Shown here: piece by piece, positions 1 through 6,621 of the stretch
Layout: each line of letters opens with the position of its first letter
Numbering within the stretch: position 1 is the first letter of the stretch
Program-made: the position numbers and the translations under genes
Origin: DAOVQB01 sp023128935
GTDB taxonomy: Bacteria > Eisenbacteria > RBG-16-71-46 > CAIMUX01 > WJJG01
Direction of reading: 5' to 3'
DNA: 7,625 nucleotides
Assembly (NCBI GenBank): GCA_030628905.1
Contig: DAOVQB010000215.1
Location: 1 to 7,625, forward strand
The notes under the pieces: model-generated
What the model saw: the letters and a program-made list of their open reading frames with translations, nothing else
What the model was told of the DNA's origin: nothing
The model's database searches: none

Positions 1-2004
1 GCATCGCCCGATAGTCATTCTCCGGCTTTCAATCCCGAGTTCGTGGAAGCGGGAAGCTGGAACGGCTCGCTGACCGTGGTCTCGCGCGGGTGGGAGCGCA
101 ACCACTTCCTCGAAGCCTATCGCCACAACCCTGAACACGCGCCGTACGAGGAGACCGCTCTATTCAAATGTCGCGCCGATTTCGCCCGCCGCCTGGGAGA
201 GAGTAGTTGGGGTAAGGCCTGGATCGATTACGACCGCTACCTAACCTGGACGGGCGATGGGACGTACAGGCAAGACCTGGACCGCTACGGGCACCATCCT
301 GAGGGAGGAAACGGAGAGGCCGATGACACGGGCCTGTACTGGGCGCCAGATAGCAAGGATGGCAACTCCCTGGCGCATGTCTTCGACTACTTCGCGCGCA
401 AGTATACTTCTACGATAAGCGGAGGCCTGGATTTTCACCGCGCCTGGGGCAAGCGGTTCCTATACGGCCTTAGGGGCGAGGCTTCCCACCACACCTGTCG
501 CCGTCATGAACACTTCTCCCCCACGGACGCTTGGGCAGTATGCGACGCGGTGGGCTACGGCAGGACACTGCACCTCGGCTACGATCCAAGCGGCTACAAT
601 GTGAGCGATGATCCCTATGGTCCGGGTACATCTATCACGGGGCGTTTGGGAATGTGGGCCAATGGGTCATTGGGGCGCAGCACGCGAGTGGATCTCGGTG
701 TTGGCGGCCACTGGTTTGCTTGCAGCGAATCAGCTCTCGTCTCGCTGGAGAATCCGCGCGGCGATGACGGATTCCTCGACCCCAACGAGCTGCATGAACC
801 CGATGCGCATATCAATCCCGAGTGCTCCTTGGGTCTCCGCAGGCACATGGGCCGGCACTGGGATGCTTGGGGACTTGGCTACCGAGCTGCTTATGCGCCG
901 CCGCTCGAGGCGCTCTCCTCGCCGGTAGCATTACTCTCGATGCCCACTCCCGCTGGGAAGCCGCCCGAGGGGGTAATGGGCAATCCGAATCTGTCGCCGG
1001 AGATAGAGACCGGGGTCCAAGTCGGAATCACCAAACCCTTCGCGGTTGGTGGGCATCTGTACCGCTTGAAGGCGGCCGCCTATGGCGCCCGTCTGAGCAA
1101 TGCGATCCGGATGACTTATACAAGCATTGGTACGGGAGGGGCATCTTCATCGCCCGGCTTGCCCACTTATGAAAATGGCGGCGAGATGAGACGCTGGGGG
1201 CTTCACCTGGAAGCCTCAACCGGAGATCAGGAAGGTCGCCTCTGGGTTCGCATGGCCTACGATCTCTCGCGCATCGAAAGCGACTTCTTTGAGCCCCCAC
1301 TGCTGGACAACAGGTGGCTCTATCCTAATCGCCCTCAGGGCGAATACGAAACCGAGGGCTACGCAGGCCCGCTGGGCGGCATTTTGGATGGGGCAACTGG
1401 CTTGGCGCAATCCGGCGGGGCAGGTACTTTGAGCAACGCAGACTTCAGGCCCGCGAATGTGGATCGGACGCACCAGCTCAGCCTGGCCATCATCGCCCGG
1501 GGCTCGCCTCCGCCTGCCCGCGCCAACTGGTTCTCCGCGCTTACGGGGGGATGGATCAAGGGCTTGATCCTCCGCTTCGAAACGGGCCGGCCGTACACGC
1601 AGACCTACGTCCACCCTGCCGGTTTGCTTCCCCAATCCGATGAAGAGTCCCGCGGAGAGGATGATCCTGTCTGGGAAACAGTGCTTGCCGAGGCCCAGCG
1701 CAATGCCCTGCGCATGCCCCCGAGTTTCACACTGGACCTTGCGCTAATCCGTCATGTGCAGCTCGGCTGGCGGGATCTGCAGATCTCGCTGGAAATCCTG
1801 AACTTGCTGGGATGGAACAACACCTGCGCCGTTTACCGGGCGACAGGTGAAACCGATGACGACGGTTGCCTGGACAAACCGGGTTGCGCTGCAAGCATCC
1901 CGGAGGAGATCGACAGGGAGATGTACCGGCAGCGCCTGGAGGACCCACGCCACTATGCGCGTCCATTTGAATTCCGCGCCGGAGTGGGGCTAGAGGTTTT
2001 CTAA
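1..2004 (+). CDS. TonB-dependent receptor-like outer-membrane beta-barrel protein, C-terminal part (5' end outside window)
   Basis: The frame is open from base 1 to the TAA at 2002-2004, so the true start lies upstream; the GTG at 43 is only the first internal start-like codon. The visible 667 residues contain no plug domain or TonB box, only alternating polar/aromatic segments typical of a 22-strand barrel. Supporting signs are a GNPNLSPE stretch around 977-1000, matching the (N)PNLKPE-type signature of the receptor barrel, a TGRPYTQTY segment near 1580, and a late LEILNLLGWNN strand followed by a DDDG loop near 1858. The protein ends ...GVGLEVF, with the terminal Phe expected by the BAM outer-membrane assembly machinery. 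Family members import siderophores, cobalamin, glycans or other substrates using TonB energy; no substrate can be inferred here. Cysteines occur in extracellular-type loops. The 3' end of this gene is partly duplicated just downstream (from 2024). Another kind of large outer-membrane barrel is possible, but a TonB receptor fits best. Confidence 0.8.
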   Translation, partial: ASPDSHSPAFNPEFVEAGSWNGSLTVVSRGWERNHFLEAYRHNPEHAPYEETALFKCRADFARRLGESSWGKAWIDYDRYLTWTGDGTYRQDLDRYGHHPEGGNGEADDTGLYWAPDSKDGNSLAHVFDYFARKYTSTISGGLDFHRAWGKRFLYGLRGEASHHTCRRHEHFSPTDAWAVCDAVGYGRTLHLGYDPSGYNVSDDPYGPGTSITGRLGMWANGSLGRSTRVDLGVGGHWFACSESALVSLENPRGDDGFLDPNELHEPDAHINPECSLGLRRHMGRHWDAWGLGYRAAYAPPLEALSSPVALLSMPTPAGKPPEGVMGNPNLSPEIETGVQVGITKPFAVGGHLYRLKAAAYGARLSNAIRMTYTSIGTGGASSSPGLPTYENGGEMRRWGLHLEASTGDQEGRLWVRMAYDLSRIESDFFEPPLLDNRWLYPNRPQGEYETEGYAGPLGGILDGATGLAQSGGAGTLSNADFRPANVDRTHQLSLAIIARGSPPPARANWFSALTGGWIKGLILRFETGRPYTQTYVHPAGLLPQSDEESRGEDDPVWETVLAEAQRNALRMPPSFTLDLALIRHVQLGWRDLQISLEILNLLGWNNTCAVYRATGETDDDGCLDKPGCAASIPEEIDREMYRQRLEDPRHYARPFEFRAGVGLEVF

Positions 2005-2023
2005 GGTGAACCGGGGCAGCATC

Positions 2024-2182
2024 ATGTCCCCGAGTTTTTGCGCTGGACCTTGCCTTAATCTGTCAGGTACAGCTCGGCCGGCGGGGTTTTCGGATCTGGC
2101 TGGATCTCCTGCACTTACTGGGATGGTAAAACACGTGCCCAGAGCCACCTGGGATAGGCGGGGGGATAGACCGATCGCGACG
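2024..2182 (+). pseudogene. Decayed duplicate of the 3' coding end of the upstream receptor gene
   Basis: Bases 2024-2138 align to 1714-1827 of the receptor gene with about 92 of 114 identities by hand, needing only a single 1-base insertion near 2037. After correcting that frameshift the remnant reads LDLALI...VQLG.R...LLGW, matching the receptor's LDLALIRHVQLGWRD...LLGW, and is then interrupted by TAA at 2127-2129. A weaker match resumes at 2170-2182 (ACCGATCGCGACG against 1852-1864, 11 of 13), suggesting the remnant extends through the sequence encoding the DDDG loop. It starts about 20 bases after the receptor stop codon. This is either what remains of a tandem paralogous receptor or a partial tandem duplication that has since decayed. 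It is not translated as a receptor. The radical SAM reading frame crosses it in another frame. Confidence 0.75.
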
Positions 2183-5059
2183 TCAACCGAGTCAGGCAGG
2201 CGGCCGCTGGATGACCGCATCGAAGCGCTCCTACCGCTCGTTGAGAAACCTGCACGGTACCTCGGCACGGAGATCAACGCCGTGCGCAAGGCCTGGCCGG
2301 TTGAGGCTCAGAAGTCACTGCGAAGTACAACTGAAGACGCGCCGAGGATCACCTGGCTCTTGATCCTTCCCGACGTCTATGAGATCGGGATGAGCCACCA
2401 GGGCCTGCGCATCCTCTACGACATCCTGAACCATCGAGATGATACGCTCGCTGAACGGGCCTTCGCCCCCTGGACAGATATGGATGACCTCATGCGGCAG
2501 GAGGGCATCCCGCTCTTCTCGCTCGAGAGCCGCCGTCCTGCACGGGACTTCGACGTCATCGGCTTCTCTCTTCAATACGAATTACTGGCCACCAACGTAC
2601 TCAACCTGCTCGACCTCGCCGGTATTCCCCTGCTGAGCCGTGACCGCGCCGAGGGCGATCCGCTCATCGCTGCCGGCGGCCCTTGCACAGGCAATCCAGA
2701 GCCGTTGGCCGACTTCATAGACTTCTTTCTCATTGGCGACGGGGAAGACGCTGTCGGCCGGATCAGCGAGGTAATGACAGAGACCAAAGCAATGCCCCGC
2801 AAGGAACGGTTGCTCGCGTTGGCACATATCCCGGGCATCTATGTACCGCGTTTCTACGAGCCCATCTACCGTGATGGCAGGCAGGTGGGGGTAGAACCCT
2901 CCGGCGATGTCCCGTTCCCGATCCGCCGCACCTATCTCGAGGATCTGGAAGCTGCCCCCTATCCCGTCAAGCCAGTCGTGCCGTTGATCACAGCTGTGCA
3001 AGACCGCTTGACGTTGGAGATCCAGCGCGGGTGCACGCAGGGCTGCCGCTTCTGCCAAGCCGGCATTTTCTACCGCCCTGTGCGTGAGCGCAGCCCGCAG
3101 CGACTCGTGAACCTGGTTGCCGCAGGGCTCGCCTCCTCCGGTTGGGACGAGGTCAGTCTTTCCTCTCTCTCGAGCGCCGATTATTCGCAGATCCGTCCCC
3201 TGGCGCGGATCCTCACCGCAGCGCTCGAGCCCACCCGCACTGCTTTGAGCTTTTCTTCACTGCGAGTTGATTCCTTCAGCGTCGAGCTGGCTGAACTCGT
3301 GGCACGCGTGCGCAAGACCGGATTCACTTTTGCGCCCGAGGCAGGCAGCCAGAGACTACGTGATGTGATCAATAAGCGCGTGGCGGACGAGGATCTGCTC
3401 CGGGCGGTCGAGGCAGCGTATGCCAAGGGCTGGCAGCGTGTGAAACTCTATTTCATGATCGGTCTTCCGACGGAAACCGACGAGGACATCGAAGGCATCG
3501 TCTCCCTGGCAAGGCAAATCCGCGAGATCGGCCGCCGCTATGGAGGGGCCAAGAAGGCCACGATCAGCATAGGTTCCTTTGTTCCCAAGGCCCACACTCC
3601 GTTCCAATGGGAGGCCTTTGCCGACCGCCGCGCGTTGATCGACAAGCTCCATAGGCTGAAAGACAAGATACAGAGCCGTTGGTCCGTGATCCGCTGGCAC
3701 GATGTTGACGTATCCTTCATTGAGGCGGTGCTATCGCGTGGGGACCGCCGCCTGGGGGATGTCATTCTGAAGGTGTGGAGCAATGGCGCCCGCTTTGACG
3801 GATGGTCTGATTTCTTCAGCATCGACCGCTGGGAAGAGGCGTTTCGGCAGACGGGCATCAATCCAACACAGTACACGCGCGCCATCCATCCAGATGAGCC
3901 GCTGCCATGGGATCATATTCACCTTGGCGTGGAACGCGCATGGTTATGGCGCGAGCACGAGCGGGCGCTGGCCGGCCACACGACACCCGACTGCCGTCCG
4001 GCCAGGCTCGCGGCGCGCGAGCCGGTTCCCCGGGCAAAGAACTCGCGAGACGAGCGCACGGTAAGCCTCTGCACGAGCTGCGGACTTGACTGCGCGGGCC
4101 GTGGTCTTGACCGCTCCGACATGAGTACATTCGCCCCGGCCCTAGGGGCGGAGGCCTGCGCGAAGCTGCAGAGAGAGCTCAGCAGTTCTCTCGCCTTGGG
4201 GCCAGCGCAATTACCCACTGCCCAGCAGGAGCCCGCCAGTTTGCATCGCTACCGGATTACTTTCGCCAAGCTCGGCCGGCTGCGTCTCATCTCCCACCTC
4301 GAGACAGGGCGGCTGCTCATCCGGCTCTTCCGCATGGCACACTGGCCACTTGCTTTCTCGTCCGGTTACCACCCCCACCCCAAGCTCAGTTACGGACCAC
4401 CTCTGCCTGTGGGCATCGAGGGAGAACGGGAGATCCTTGATGTTCAGCTCTGCCGTCCCCTCCAGCAGGACCTGATCGACCAGATCAACCGCCATGCACC
4501 CGAAGGCCTGCGTATCCTCCGGTACCAGCATCTCGCCGACAAGCCTGTGAGCCCGGCGGCCGCGGCACACTCGGCCAGCTACCGCGTGCGGGTGCCACGC
4601 GATCTATGCGATTTGGCGCTTCAGGAGAAGCGCCTAGAGACCTTTGAACAGACCGGATCCGTGATCGCCCTCAAGGCCACGAAGGGAAGGCAAAAGACAG
4701 TCGACCTGAAGCGCTGCGTGCAAGTGCTCCAATGGCATCCGGATGGCCCTGTCGAAGGCGATGTGGCCGACCAGAAAGGCGATGTGGCCGACCAGAAAGG
4801 CGATGTGGCCGGCCAGAAAGGCGATGTGGCCGGCGAGAAAGGCGATGTGGCCGGCCAGAAAGGCGATGTGGCCGACCAGAGCGGAACTCTCATAATGGAG
4901 CTTCTTCTTCAAGAACCCTCCGGTCACGTGATCGGCCCTCTTCCACTATTGCGCGAGGTGTTCAAGTGGAGCCCGCGGGAGATGAGCCGCTGTCGCGTAA
5001 CGCGCGTGCGACTGCTGGACCACCATCATCGACCATTGGCGTCCGATGGGGTAAACTGA
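2123..5059 (+). CDS. B12-binding-like/radical SAM protein fused to a C-terminal DUF2344 domain (TIGR03960 + TIGR03936 type)
   Basis: With the ATG at 2123 the product is 978 residues. The family match begins at PLVEKPARYLG (about residues 36-46). A cobalamin-binding-like Rossmann region follows (LLILPDVYEIGMSHQGL, then a glycine-rich AAGGPCTGNPEPL stretch). Next is a radical SAM core with the 4Fe-4S motif CTQGCRFC, with cysteines coded at 3032, 3044 and 3053 (C304, C308, C311). KLYFMIGLPTETDEDI is a typical core segment, and a second cysteine group CTSCGLDC lies at 4070-4093. From about residue 708 a DUF2344 domain carries the SSGYHPHPKLSYGPPLP signature, interrupted late by six heptapeptide repeats. 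Radical SAM enzymes cleave S-adenosylmethionine to make a 5'-deoxyadenosyl radical; this family's substrate is unknown to me. In many genomes the two halves are separate neighbours or fused as here, often near ribonuclease E/G and ribosomal L21/L27 genes, which are absent from this window. The frame is open from GTG 2006, but 2024-2182 is receptor remnant, so that start is unlikely. GTG 2135 and CTG 2207 are alternatives, and CTG gives the family-like N-terminus. The start is uncertain; the identity is solid. Confidence 0.9.
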   Translation: MVKHVPRATWDRRGDRPIATSTESGRRPLDDRIEALLPLVEKPARYLGTEINAVRKAWPVEAQKSLRSTTEDAPRITWLLILPDVYEIGMSHQGLRILYDILNHRDDTLAERAFAPWTDMDDLMRQEGIPLFSLESRRPARDFDVIGFSLQYELLATNVLNLLDLAGIPLLSRDRAEGDPLIAAGGPCTGNPEPLADFIDFFLIGDGEDAVGRISEVMTETKAMPRKERLLALAHIPGIYVPRFYEPIYRDGRQVGVEPSGDVPFPIRRTYLEDLEAAPYPVKPVVPLITAVQDRLTLEIQRGCTQGCRFCQAGIFYRPVRERSPQRLVNLVAAGLASSGWDEVSLSSLSSADYSQIRPLARILTAALEPTRTALSFSSLRVDSFSVELAELVARVRKTGFTFAPEAGSQRLRDVINKRVADEDLLRAVEAAYAKGWQRVKLYFMIGLPTETDEDIEGIVSLARQIREIGRRYGGAKKATISIGSFVPKAHTPFQWEAFADRRALIDKLHRLKDKIQSRWSVIRWHDVDVSFIEAVLSRGDRRLGDVILKVWSNGARFDGWSDFFSIDRWEEAFRQTGINPTQYTRAIHPDEPLPWDHIHLGVERAWLWREHERALAGHTTPDCRPARLAAREPVPRAKNSRDERTVSLCTSCGLDCAGRGLDRSDMSTFAPALGAEACAKLQRELSSSLALGPAQLPTAQQEPASLHRYRITFAKLGRLRLISHLETGRLLIRLFRMAHWPLAFSSGYHPHPKLSYGPPLPVGIEGEREILDVQLCRPLQQDLIDQINRHAPEGLRILRYQHLADKPVSPAAAAHSASYRVRVPRDLCDLALQEKRLETFEQTGSVIALKATKGRQKTVDLKRCVQVLQWHPDGPVEGDVADQKGDVADQKGDVAGQKGDVAGEKGDVAGQKGDVADQSGTLIMELLLQEPSGHVIGPLPLLREVFKWSPREMSRCRVTRVRLLDHHHRPLASDGVN
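4757..4882 (+). repeat. Six tandem 21-bp in-frame repeats encoding GDVA(D/G)(Q/E)K
   Basis: There are six consecutive 21-bp units with no spacer, encoding GDVADQK twice, then GDVAGQK, GDVAGEK, GDVAGQK and GDVADQS. The units differ only at the fifth codon (GAC or GGC), the sixth codon in unit 4 (GAG for CAG) and the last codon of unit 6 (AGC for AAA); the rest is base-for-base identical. Such uniformity without third-position drift indicates recent expansion by slippage or unequal exchange. The block sits inside the DUF2344 domain of the radical SAM fusion, between a CVQVLQWHPDG strand and a TLIMELLLQEPSG strand, so it probably forms an extended hydrophilic loop. A unit length divisible by three keeps the frame whatever the copy number. 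Confidence 0.95.
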
Positions 5060-5316
5060 TGGTGGGCCGAGACACGATAGGGGCCGATTTGCTGAGGAGT
5101 GTCGTCCCGACAGCTTGTGGAGATGGAATCCGTGTCACGATCGGTAGATTTGCTTCCGTAGCAGGCCCGCTTGTTTTGGGGTTCACCTGGACCCTGCGGC
5201 GAGCGATTCGGCTCGGCTTCGTTCTTCATTCAGACATCACGCCCGCAGTTGGCGATTGCGGCGCCTCATCTGGATCATTGGTCCACGCACGTGCTACTTC
5301 GTATACATCTCAGTCA
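5060..5316. other. Intergenic stretch with no supportable gene between the radical SAM gene and the cassette region
   Basis: Short open frames cross this stretch on both strands. One is an ATG frame at 5059-5322, overlapping the preceding stop by one base, with 87 residues that resemble no family I know. The start codons lack a convincing Shine-Dalgarno sequence apart from a weak upstream purine run, and composition gives no clear coding signal. I see no convincing intrinsic terminator with a T-tract after the radical SAM stop. If the array interpretation is right, this is host DNA lying just beyond the last attC-like site. Confidence 0.5.
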
Positions 5317-5402
5317 GTCTAATGTAGAGCTGCGCAGCGAGCGCGGATTGCGCAAGCAAGCCGTGTGACAAAAGCGCTTGTCTGCTCCAGGTCATGTTAG
5401 GT
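5317..5402 (-). other. attC-like recombination site after the FLGF-protein gene (degenerate)
   Basis: On the minus strand the left arm starts with ACCTAAC (5402-5396), a perfect fit to the R'' consensus RYYYAAC. The right arm ends with ATTAGAC (5323-5317), which resembles R' (GTTRRRY) but has A in place of the invariant first G. Inner complementarity includes GGAGC with GCTC and AGCGC with GCGCT. At 86 bp the length is within the attC range. The FLGF-protein gene ends inside the R'' box, as in genuine cassettes. The altered R' base would be expected to impair recombination, consistent with a terminal, inactive site. Confidence 0.45.
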
Positions 5403-5763
5403 TTCGTACCTCATACTTCCGGCGACTTCGGGGAGGGAACCGGCGATGCCGAGGGACTGCCCATGTCGCGAAAATCGCAAGAATCGCCATCGTTGCTAGC
5501 CCCGGATATGGGCTTGCCAGAAATCCAAGAAAGCCGAGGAATGCAAGCGCGAATAAGCAGGACTTCCTCTGTGGATTGATCGGCGCTTTCACGCGCGATT
5601 CAGGAAAAGGCACCAGGACGAGGAAAGCCCCAAGCGACAGAAGGGACAGCCAAGCGAGATTTCCAAGGTTGTGATTCATGCCAAGCAGCGGCATGCCGAT
5701 ACATCCAAGGAAACCAAGAAAACCAAGGAATCCGACAAACCCACCATTCTGGACTTTGCGCAT
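5392..5763 (-). CDS. Small FLGF-repeat hydrophobic membrane protein (hypothetical)
   Basis: This is a 123-residue protein when started at the ATG at 5763-5761. I prefer this over the ATG two codons upstream (5769) because GGGGA at 5774-5770 lies 6 bases before it, and almost abuts the other. The sequence has four hydrophobic segments, at about residues 8-28, 34-53, 68-85 and 88-104. The first and third contain the phrase FLGFLGFLG or FLGFLGFLA, a glycine-spaced pattern suited to close helix packing. A positively charged tail (RHRRFPPRSRRK) follows the last segment and is probably cytoplasmic. No catalytic motif is visible. Small proteins with this FLGF pattern occur in uncharacterised membrane families (DUF3796-like by appearance, not verified). 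The stop codon TGA at 5394-5392 lies within or next to the R'' box of the attC-like site, supporting cassette origin. A candidate promoter lies about 60 bases upstream. The function is unknown. Confidence 0.7.
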   Translation of the reverse strand: MRKVQNGGFVGFLGFLGFLGCIGMPLLGMNHNLGNLAWLSLLSLGAFLVLVPFPESRVKAPINPQRKSCLFALAFLGFLGFLASPYPGLATMAILAIFATWAVPRHRRFPPRSRRKYEVRNLT

Positions 5764-5826
5764 TATCATTCCCCGCGAATCATCGAGTTACCGCACATAC
5801 AGTATCGAAGGCCTTTGGACGAATCC

Positions 5827-5855
5827 ATCATACAGAGGACGGCGCATGAAGGCAA
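5827..5855 (-). promoter_or_regulatory. Candidate sigma70-type promoter for the FLGF-protein gene
   Basis: Reading the minus strand, TTGCCT (5855-5850, 4 of 6 to the -35 consensus) is followed after exactly 17 bases by TATGAT (5832-5827, 5 of 6 to the -10 consensus). Transcription would start near 5820, leaving a leader of roughly 55 bases before the ATG at 5763. The spacing and position are good, but a match of this quality can occur by chance, and promoter rules in this organism are unknown. Confidence 0.4.
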
Positions 5856-6060
5856 GAATGGCCGGTTCGTAAGGAGCGCGTCAAGAGCAGCGCAAAGTGT
5901 ATCAGACGACACGGCCTGGTTGGGTTCACTGAGTTCCCGAATTACGTGACAGAGATGCTGCGTAATGAGTTTGTCATGCTATGCACCTCGAATAATGCGG
6001 GATGCATAATGCTAGGTGCTCAGTCAAGCACGATGGTCGAGCCGTCAAGGTCATTCGTGC
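5856..6060. other. Non-coding leader of the FLGF-protein cassette with a small inverted repeat
   Basis: Together with 5770-5855 this is about 290 bases between the attC2 R' motif and the FLGF-protein start, long for a cassette leader. I find only frames shorter than 30 codons on the minus strand, without good ribosome-binding sites, and unrecognised frames on the plus strand. An inverted repeat GCACCT (5983-5988) / AGGTGC (6014-6019) encloses ATAATGC repeated twice (near 5992 and 6006) and the palindrome ATGCAT. It could be an operator or a transcript hairpin; nothing else is apparent. Confidence 0.4.
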
Positions 6061-6114
6061 TCAGATAACCGCGTAACCCGCGGCCGCCGTCGGATTCAAG
6101 CGCTTGTTATCTGA
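6061..6114 (-). other. attC-like recombination site after the GNAT gene (compact, perfect R boxes)
   Basis: The minus strand reads TCAGATAAC (6114-6106), then an inner region, then GTTATCTGA (6069-6061): a perfect 9-bp outer palindrome. Next to the left arm is AAGCGC followed by TTGAATCC; next to the right arm is GGGTTA followed by CGCG. TTGAATCC can pair with GGGTTA if a G (and a T) is left unpaired, which is the bulged L-box geometry of attC sites. The loop is GC-rich. The 54-bp core, or about 58 with flanks, is at the short end of the attC range. The R boxes fit the AAC/GTT core but not the RRR positions of the classical consensus. The GNAT gene reads into R'' and stops at 6096. Confidence 0.65.
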
Positions 6115-6608
6115 CCCCGTGGTAGACACCCCAGATGCCTTACCATGATGAGACACGGATTTCCTTCCCCCCACAGGTTGGTTTCCTCGAGGGGACGGAA
6201 ACCCATCGCTTTGTAGAACCTGCGGGTCCCAGCGTACGCCTCGCTTTCGCGGGATGGACCCAACGTCTTGACCTGGAGATACTCAATGGAGCGTTCATGA
6301 AGCACATCTACGGCATGAGCCACGAGAGAGCGTCCCATGCCCCGGCGGTGGAACTCCTCCAGAACGCCCATGACATGGATCTCGGCCGAGTACTGATTGT
6401 GCTGATTCAAGGCCATGAAGCCGACGATGTGACCGCCCGTTTCAACCACATAGGTTTCCATGATCTCGAGATCCCGACGGTACTGCTGGATCGACTCCTC
6501 GATTCCGAACCAGCCGGGAAGTGAGCGCATCACCATCTCGCATTCTGCGGCTTCATCGGGAAGCATCGTCCGAATCAAGAATGGCTCAATCCCTTGGGAA
6601 CTCAGCAC
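6096..6608 (-). CDS. GNAT-family N-acetyltransferase (cassette gene)
   Basis: This is a 170-residue protein read from the GTG at 6608-6606. AGAGG at 6620-6616 sits 7 bases upstream, and this start is the first one after the cassette boundary at 6629. The frame is open further up to a TTG at 6773, but that extension would translate the preceding attC-like site and lacks family similarity. The protein begins VLSSQGIEPFLIRTM, then runs through a GNAT fold: strand MGVLEEFHRRGMGRSL carries the acetyl-CoA pyrophosphate-binding R-R-G-M-G-R loop (about residues 88-94), and the C-terminal half has the LQVKTLGPS, FYKAMGFRPLEE and LWGEGNPCLIMV segments. These last are typical of a common but uncharacterised GNAT subgroup. 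Such enzymes transfer an acetyl group from acetyl-CoA to an amine; the substrate cannot be predicted, and an antibiotic-modifying role is possible but unsupported. The last codons (GQITSA, stop) lie within the R'' box of the following attC-like site. Confidence 0.88.
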   Translation of the reverse strand: MLSSQGIEPFLIRTMLPDEAAECEMVMRSLPGWFGIEESIQQYRRDLEIMETYVVETGGHIVGFMALNQHNQYSAEIHVMGVLEEFHRRGMGRSLVAHAVDVLHERSIEYLQVKTLGPSRESEAYAGTRRFYKAMGFRPLEETNLWGEGNPCLIMVRHLGCLPRGQITSA

Positions 6609-6615
6609 CGAGTGA

Positions 6616-6620
6616 CCTCT
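6616..6620 (-). promoter_or_regulatory. Ribosome-binding site that decides the GNAT start
   Basis: AGAGG on the minus strand lies 7 bases before GTG 6608 and immediately after the R' motif GTTATCTGA. It selects the short start over the upstream TTG at 6773 and places the whole translation unit inside one cassette. Confidence 0.6.
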
Positions 6621-6621
6621 G

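Noticed and set aside
608..1635. Several frames of 77-139 residues on both strands within the receptor gene
   Set aside because: They are typical GC-rich shadow frames; the receptor frame alone shows protein-level signatures.
1990..2289. Operon-style coupling of receptor and radical SAM genes (2-base gap at 2005)
   Set aside because: The apparent adjacency depends on a start inside a decayed receptor fragment. The real coding start is more than 100 bases downstream and the functions are unrelated.
4757..4882. CRISPR array
   Set aside because: The 21-bp units are directly adjacent with no variable spacers and lie in frame in a coding domain.
4621..4927. Minus-strand frames with repeated ATSPFW or GHIAFL peptides
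   Set aside because: They are antisense shadows of the 21-bp repeat, which stays open in several frames because its unit length is a multiple of three.
5059..5322. 87-residue + strand frame whose ATG overlaps the radical SAM stop by one base
   Set aside because: The overlap suggests coupling, but the protein resembles nothing known, has no good ribosome-binding site, and its end runs into the attC-like site. It is the tail of a longer frame shadowing the repeat region.
5671..5949. 92-residue + strand frame opposite the FLGF-protein gene and its leader
   Set aside because: Its Lys-rich start is the complement of the FLGF codons, and no family or ribosome-binding site is evident.
5983..6019. 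GCACCT/AGGTGC inverted repeat as another attC site or a terminator
   Set aside because: It has no AAC/GTT core boxes, the arms are only 6 bp around a 25-base loop, and there is no T-tract, so it is noted only as a possible operator or hairpin.
6135..6524. 129-residue + strand frame opposite the GNAT gene
   Set aside because: It is antisense to a clear GNAT domain and shows no recognisable protein features.
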